A stretch of 14,937 nt of DNA, taken from CAVZLD01 sp964522605. GTDB taxonomy: Bacteria; Planctomycetota; Planctomycetia; Pirellulales; Pirellulaceae. Below are positions 12,615 through 14,937 of this stretch, piece after piece. Below the pieces are notes generated by a model. That model did no database searches, was not told where the DNA came from, and was given only the letters and a program-made list of their open reading frames with translations. Numbering within the stretch: position 1 is the stretch's first letter; each line of letters starts with the position of its first letter. The DNA lies in NCBI GenBank assembly GCA_964522605.1, contig CAZFWV010000155.1, positions 1 to 14,937 on the forward strand. Direction: 5' to 3'. Made by a program: the position numbers and the translations under genes.

Positions 12615-14771
12615 TTAGTCTACGGGAAAACCTCGCTTCCGCAGCAGGGCGCGCGTATCGACATCGCGCCCACGAAACGCTCGAAATCCATCCGCGGGAT
12701 CAATCGTGTCTCCCACCGAAAGAACGCAATCGTGCAACCGTTCTGCAATCGACTTGTCGAACGCGTTGCCGGCCTCATCGAACACCTCAACCGCATCAGC
12801 GGTCAACGCATCCGACCAAAGGTAGCTATAGTAGCCGGCGGAGTATCCGTCGCTGGAAAAAAGGTGGGAAAAATGCGGCGTTCGGTGCCGCATCACGATT
12901 TCCTTCGGCATCCCGAGTTCTTCAAGTGTTTTTCGCTCGAACGCGTCGGGATCAATGTTGCCGTCTTTCGAAAGATGGAGTTTCATATCAACCAGCGCAC
13001 TTGCCAGATACTCCACCGTTGCAAAACCTTCGTTGAACGTTTCCGCCTTCTTGATCTTCGCCAGCAGCGGCTCTGGTAGCGCCTCGCCCGTTTGATAGTG
13101 GACACAAAAGCGATTCAGCACCTCCGGCCTGGACAACCAATACTCGTTGATTTGCGAGGGAAACTCGACGTAGTCACGAGGCACCGAGGTCCCCGCCTGT
13201 GATGGATAAGAAACCTGGGAAAGCAACCCATGCAATGCGTGTCCGAATTCGTGAAACAGCGTTTCCGCATCGTCCCAGGAAATGAGCACCGGTTCACCCT
13301 CGGCAGCCTTAATGAAGTTTGAATTGTTCGAGACGATCGGTGTCACCGGTTTGTCGATGTTTTCCTGGACTCGATACGCGGTCATCCATGCTCCACTTCG
13401 TTTGCCCTCCCGCGCATACGGATCGAGATACCACAGACCCACGTGCTCTCCAGAAGCGTTGGTCACCTCCCAGACGCGCACATCGGGATGAAAGACCGAA
13501 ACATCATTCACTGGACGATAATGCAACCCGTACAGCTCGGTGGAACACCACATCATCGCTTCAATTAGCTTTTCAAGCTGCATGTACGGCTTTACTTCGT
13601 TGAAATCGAGATCGTACTTCGCCTTCCGCACTTTTTCGGCGTAATAGCGGTAATCCCAAGGCTCAATCGTGATGGCGGCGCCTTCCTCATCGGCAATCTT
13701 CTGCATATCGGCCACTTCCTCACGCACACGGGCAACCGCTTTGGGCCAGATCTTCATCATCAGTTCCATGGCGTTGTCAGGGTGCTTCGCCATCGCCCTT
13801 TCCAATCGCCAATGGGCATGGGTCTCGTAACCGAGCAAGGTTGCACGTTCTGCACGAAGCTGCAGAATCTCAGCAATGACCGCGTTATTATCGAATTGAT
13901 CGCCGTTGTCACCGCGGTTGTAGTAAGTGCGCCACACTTGTTCGCGCAGTGGACGACTGTCGGCGTAGGTCAAGAACGGCTCCATCGCGGAGCGCGTATT
14001 GGCCACCGCCCATTTCCCGTCATGTCCTCGGTCTTTGGCGGTATTCGCCATCGCTGCAACCACGCTATCGGGCAAGCCAGCGAGATCCGCCTGATCTTCT
14101 ATCCAGGTTACGTAATTCTGCTCGTCACTTAGCACATTTTGTGAAAAGTCTGCGAACAACCGGGCAAGCCGCTGATTGATCTGTGAAAGTCGGGCCTTTT
14201 CCTCGGAACTCAGCTTCGCACCCTGGCGAACAAAAGACTTATAGCGATCCTCAAGAAGTCGACGTTGTGCGGTCGACAATCGCTCTGATGTGTCCCCTTC
14301 GTAAACTGCAGCGACCCGAGCGAAGAGACGTTCGTTTTGCGTCACGGAATCCCGGAATGCCGCCATTTTTGGAAGCACAATTTTCTGGATGTCCGGCATC
14401 GGACCAACATTCAGATTACTTGCGTGGACACCAAAAAGTGATCCCAAACGGTCGAGCGGACGGCCGACAGCTTCTAATGCCACAATCGTGTTCTCAAAAG
14501 TCGGGGATTCTGGATTGGTCGCAATCTCTTCGATTTCTTCTTGCGCCAGGGCAATGGCCTGATCAAACGTGTCGACGAATTCGTCAGGCCGGACGAGATC
14601 CCACGGCGGAACTCCTCCATGAGGTCCATCCCACGGCTGCAACATGACAGAATCTCTTTGATCTGCTGATAGATTCTCTTCTGCCAAGACTGTGCCTCCA
14701 CTAACGATCGACAGGATCAAGACGAACAGAAACACTCGATAGTATGAATCATGCGGCGTCATGGCGGGCAT
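12615..14771 (-). CDS. dcp: Exported M3-family peptidyl-dipeptidase (Dcp-like)
   Basis: This 718-residue zinc metallopeptidase is slightly longer than E. coli Dcp (about 680) because of an N-terminal signal peptide (hydrophobic 12-23, probable cut after VLA at 28-30). The zinc site is HEFGH (507-511) with Glu536 in VEFPSQINEYW as third ligand candidate. The surrounding sequence, including SGTSVPRD-like and GYSAGYYSYLW regions, follows Dcp rather than oligopeptidase A. It should remove C-terminal dipeptides from peptides in the periplasm. GGGAG and GAGG upstream support ATG 14771; ATG 14762 is the alternative. It is convergent with the Gfo/Idh gene and probably not part of the carbohydrate locus. 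It may serve peptide nutrition or turnover of periplasmic peptides. Confidence 0.92.
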   Translation of the reverse strand: MPAMTPHDSYYRVFLFVLILSIVSGGTVLAEENLSADQRDSVMLQPWDGPHGGVPPWDLVRPDEFVDTFDQAIALAQEEIEEIATNPESPTFENTIVALEAVGRPLDRLGSLFGVHASNLNVGPMPDIQKIVLPKMAAFRDSVTQNERLFARVAAVYEGDTSERLSTAQRRLLEDRYKSFVRQGAKLSSEEKARLSQINQRLARLFADFSQNVLSDEQNYVTWIEDQADLAGLPDSVVAAMANTAKDRGHDGKWAVANTRSAMEPFLTYADSRPLREQVWRTYYNRGDNGDQFDNNAVIAEILQLRAERATLLGYETHAHWRLERAMAKHPDNAMELMMKIWPKAVARVREEVADMQKIADEEGAAITIEPWDYRYYAEKVRKAKYDLDFNEVKPYMQLEKLIEAMMWCSTELYGLHYRPVNDVSVFHPDVRVWEVTNASGEHVGLWYLDPYAREGKRSGAWMTAYRVQENIDKPVTPIVSNNSNFIKAAEGEPVLISWDDAETLFHEFGHALHGLLSQVSYPSQAGTSVPRDYVEFPSQINEYWLSRPEVLNRFCVHYQTGEALPEPLLAKIKKAETFNEGFATVEYLASALVDMKLHLSKDGNIDPDAFERKTLEELGMPKEIVMRHRTPHFSHLFSSDGYSAGYYSYLWSDALTADAVEVFDEAGNAFDKSIAERLHDCVLSVGDTIDPADGFRAFRGRDVDTRALLRKRGFPVD

Positions 14772-14852
14772 TTTTCCTCACTCCCGTGTACACAATCAAT
14801 AGAAATTGCAGCTGCAGCATGCGGCGTTTGTGCGCCAACACACGATCCGTCT

Positions 14853-14888
14853 TCTCTGCGACCCTCGGCGCCTCTGCATCCTCTGCAC
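14853..14888. repeat. Four tandem 9-bp units, consensus CCTCTGCRN
   Basis: The units are TCTCTGCGA (14853-14861), CCCTCGGCG (14862-14870), CCTCTGCAT (14871-14879) and CCTCTGCAC (14880-14888). The tract lies upstream of the peptidase gene in a gene-free end of the window (14772-14937). That stretch also has the perfect palindrome TGCAGCTGCA at 14807-14816. No coding sequence is evident there. Confidence 0.55.
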
Positions 14889-14937
14889 TGCTAACGGTGG
14901 AAATGCTGTTCTCTCGGCGAGAAATCGAGCGACCAAC

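Noticed and set aside
1..14937. Search for tRNA, rRNA, CRISPR, transposase, phage or defence genes
   Set aside because: None could be recognised on either strand; no regularly spaced long repeats and no integrase or transposase motifs.

Overview
The window looks like chromosomal DNA of a planctomycete, probably of the Planctomycetaceae/Pirellulaceae type. The reasons are a moderately high G+C content, many secreted proteins, Tat-exported Gfo/Idh/MocA and TIM-barrel sugar proteins, an FG-GAP/VCBS protein, and carbohydrate genes with no SusC/SusD pair, transporter or regulator next to them. This placement rests on gene content and recollection, not on a marker gene. There are no rRNA, tRNA, CRISPR, transposase or phage genes.

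Layout. At 1-184 there is a strong stem-loop with a T run, then a 54-bp repeat unit ending at the ribosome binding site of the first gene. At 185-2905 (+) lie an LsrG-like small monooxygenase-fold protein, an iron-type alcohol dehydrogenase overlapping it by 11 bp, and a secreted seven-repeat FG-GAP protein 38 bp further on. At 2906-3254 there is no gene: a terminator-like hairpin is followed by nested inverted arrays of the hexamer TACTCG/CGAGTA. At 3255-5321 (+) is a large exported putative glycoside hydrolase of uncertain family. It overlaps by 40 bp, tail to tail, a GH78-type alpha-L-rhamnosidase (5282-8083, -). Upstream of the rhamnosidase, on the same strand, is a secreted probable beta-propeller protein (8250-9698, -). 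At 9699-10141 is a divergent intergenic region with a 118-bp imperfect inverted repeat, one arm of which matches the repeat unit at 119-172. At 10142-12557 (+) is a tight two-gene unit: a Tat-exported TIM-barrel sugar isomerase/epimerase-like protein and a Tat-exported Gfo/Idh/MocA oxidoreductase. At 12615-14771 (-) is an exported M3 peptidyl-dipeptidase (Dcp-like). At 14772-14937 there are four tandem 9-bp units.

How it may work together (inference). The central block, about 3.2-12.6 kb, reads as a carbohydrate-processing locus aimed at a rhamnose-containing glycan or glycoside. The rhamnosidase, the second hydrolase and the propeller protein would act outside the cytoplasm, and the Tat-exported oxidoreductase and TIM-barrel pair would oxidise and rearrange the released sugars. 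The iron dehydrogenase could handle an aldehyde such as lactaldehyde, but its metal site has an unusual Gln and its substrate is open. The peptidase is probably unrelated. The most unusual material is the repeat DNA (two different inverted-repeat families in gene-free gaps), the unassigned hydrolase and propeller, and the LsrG-like/dehydrogenase pair found without any lsr genes.
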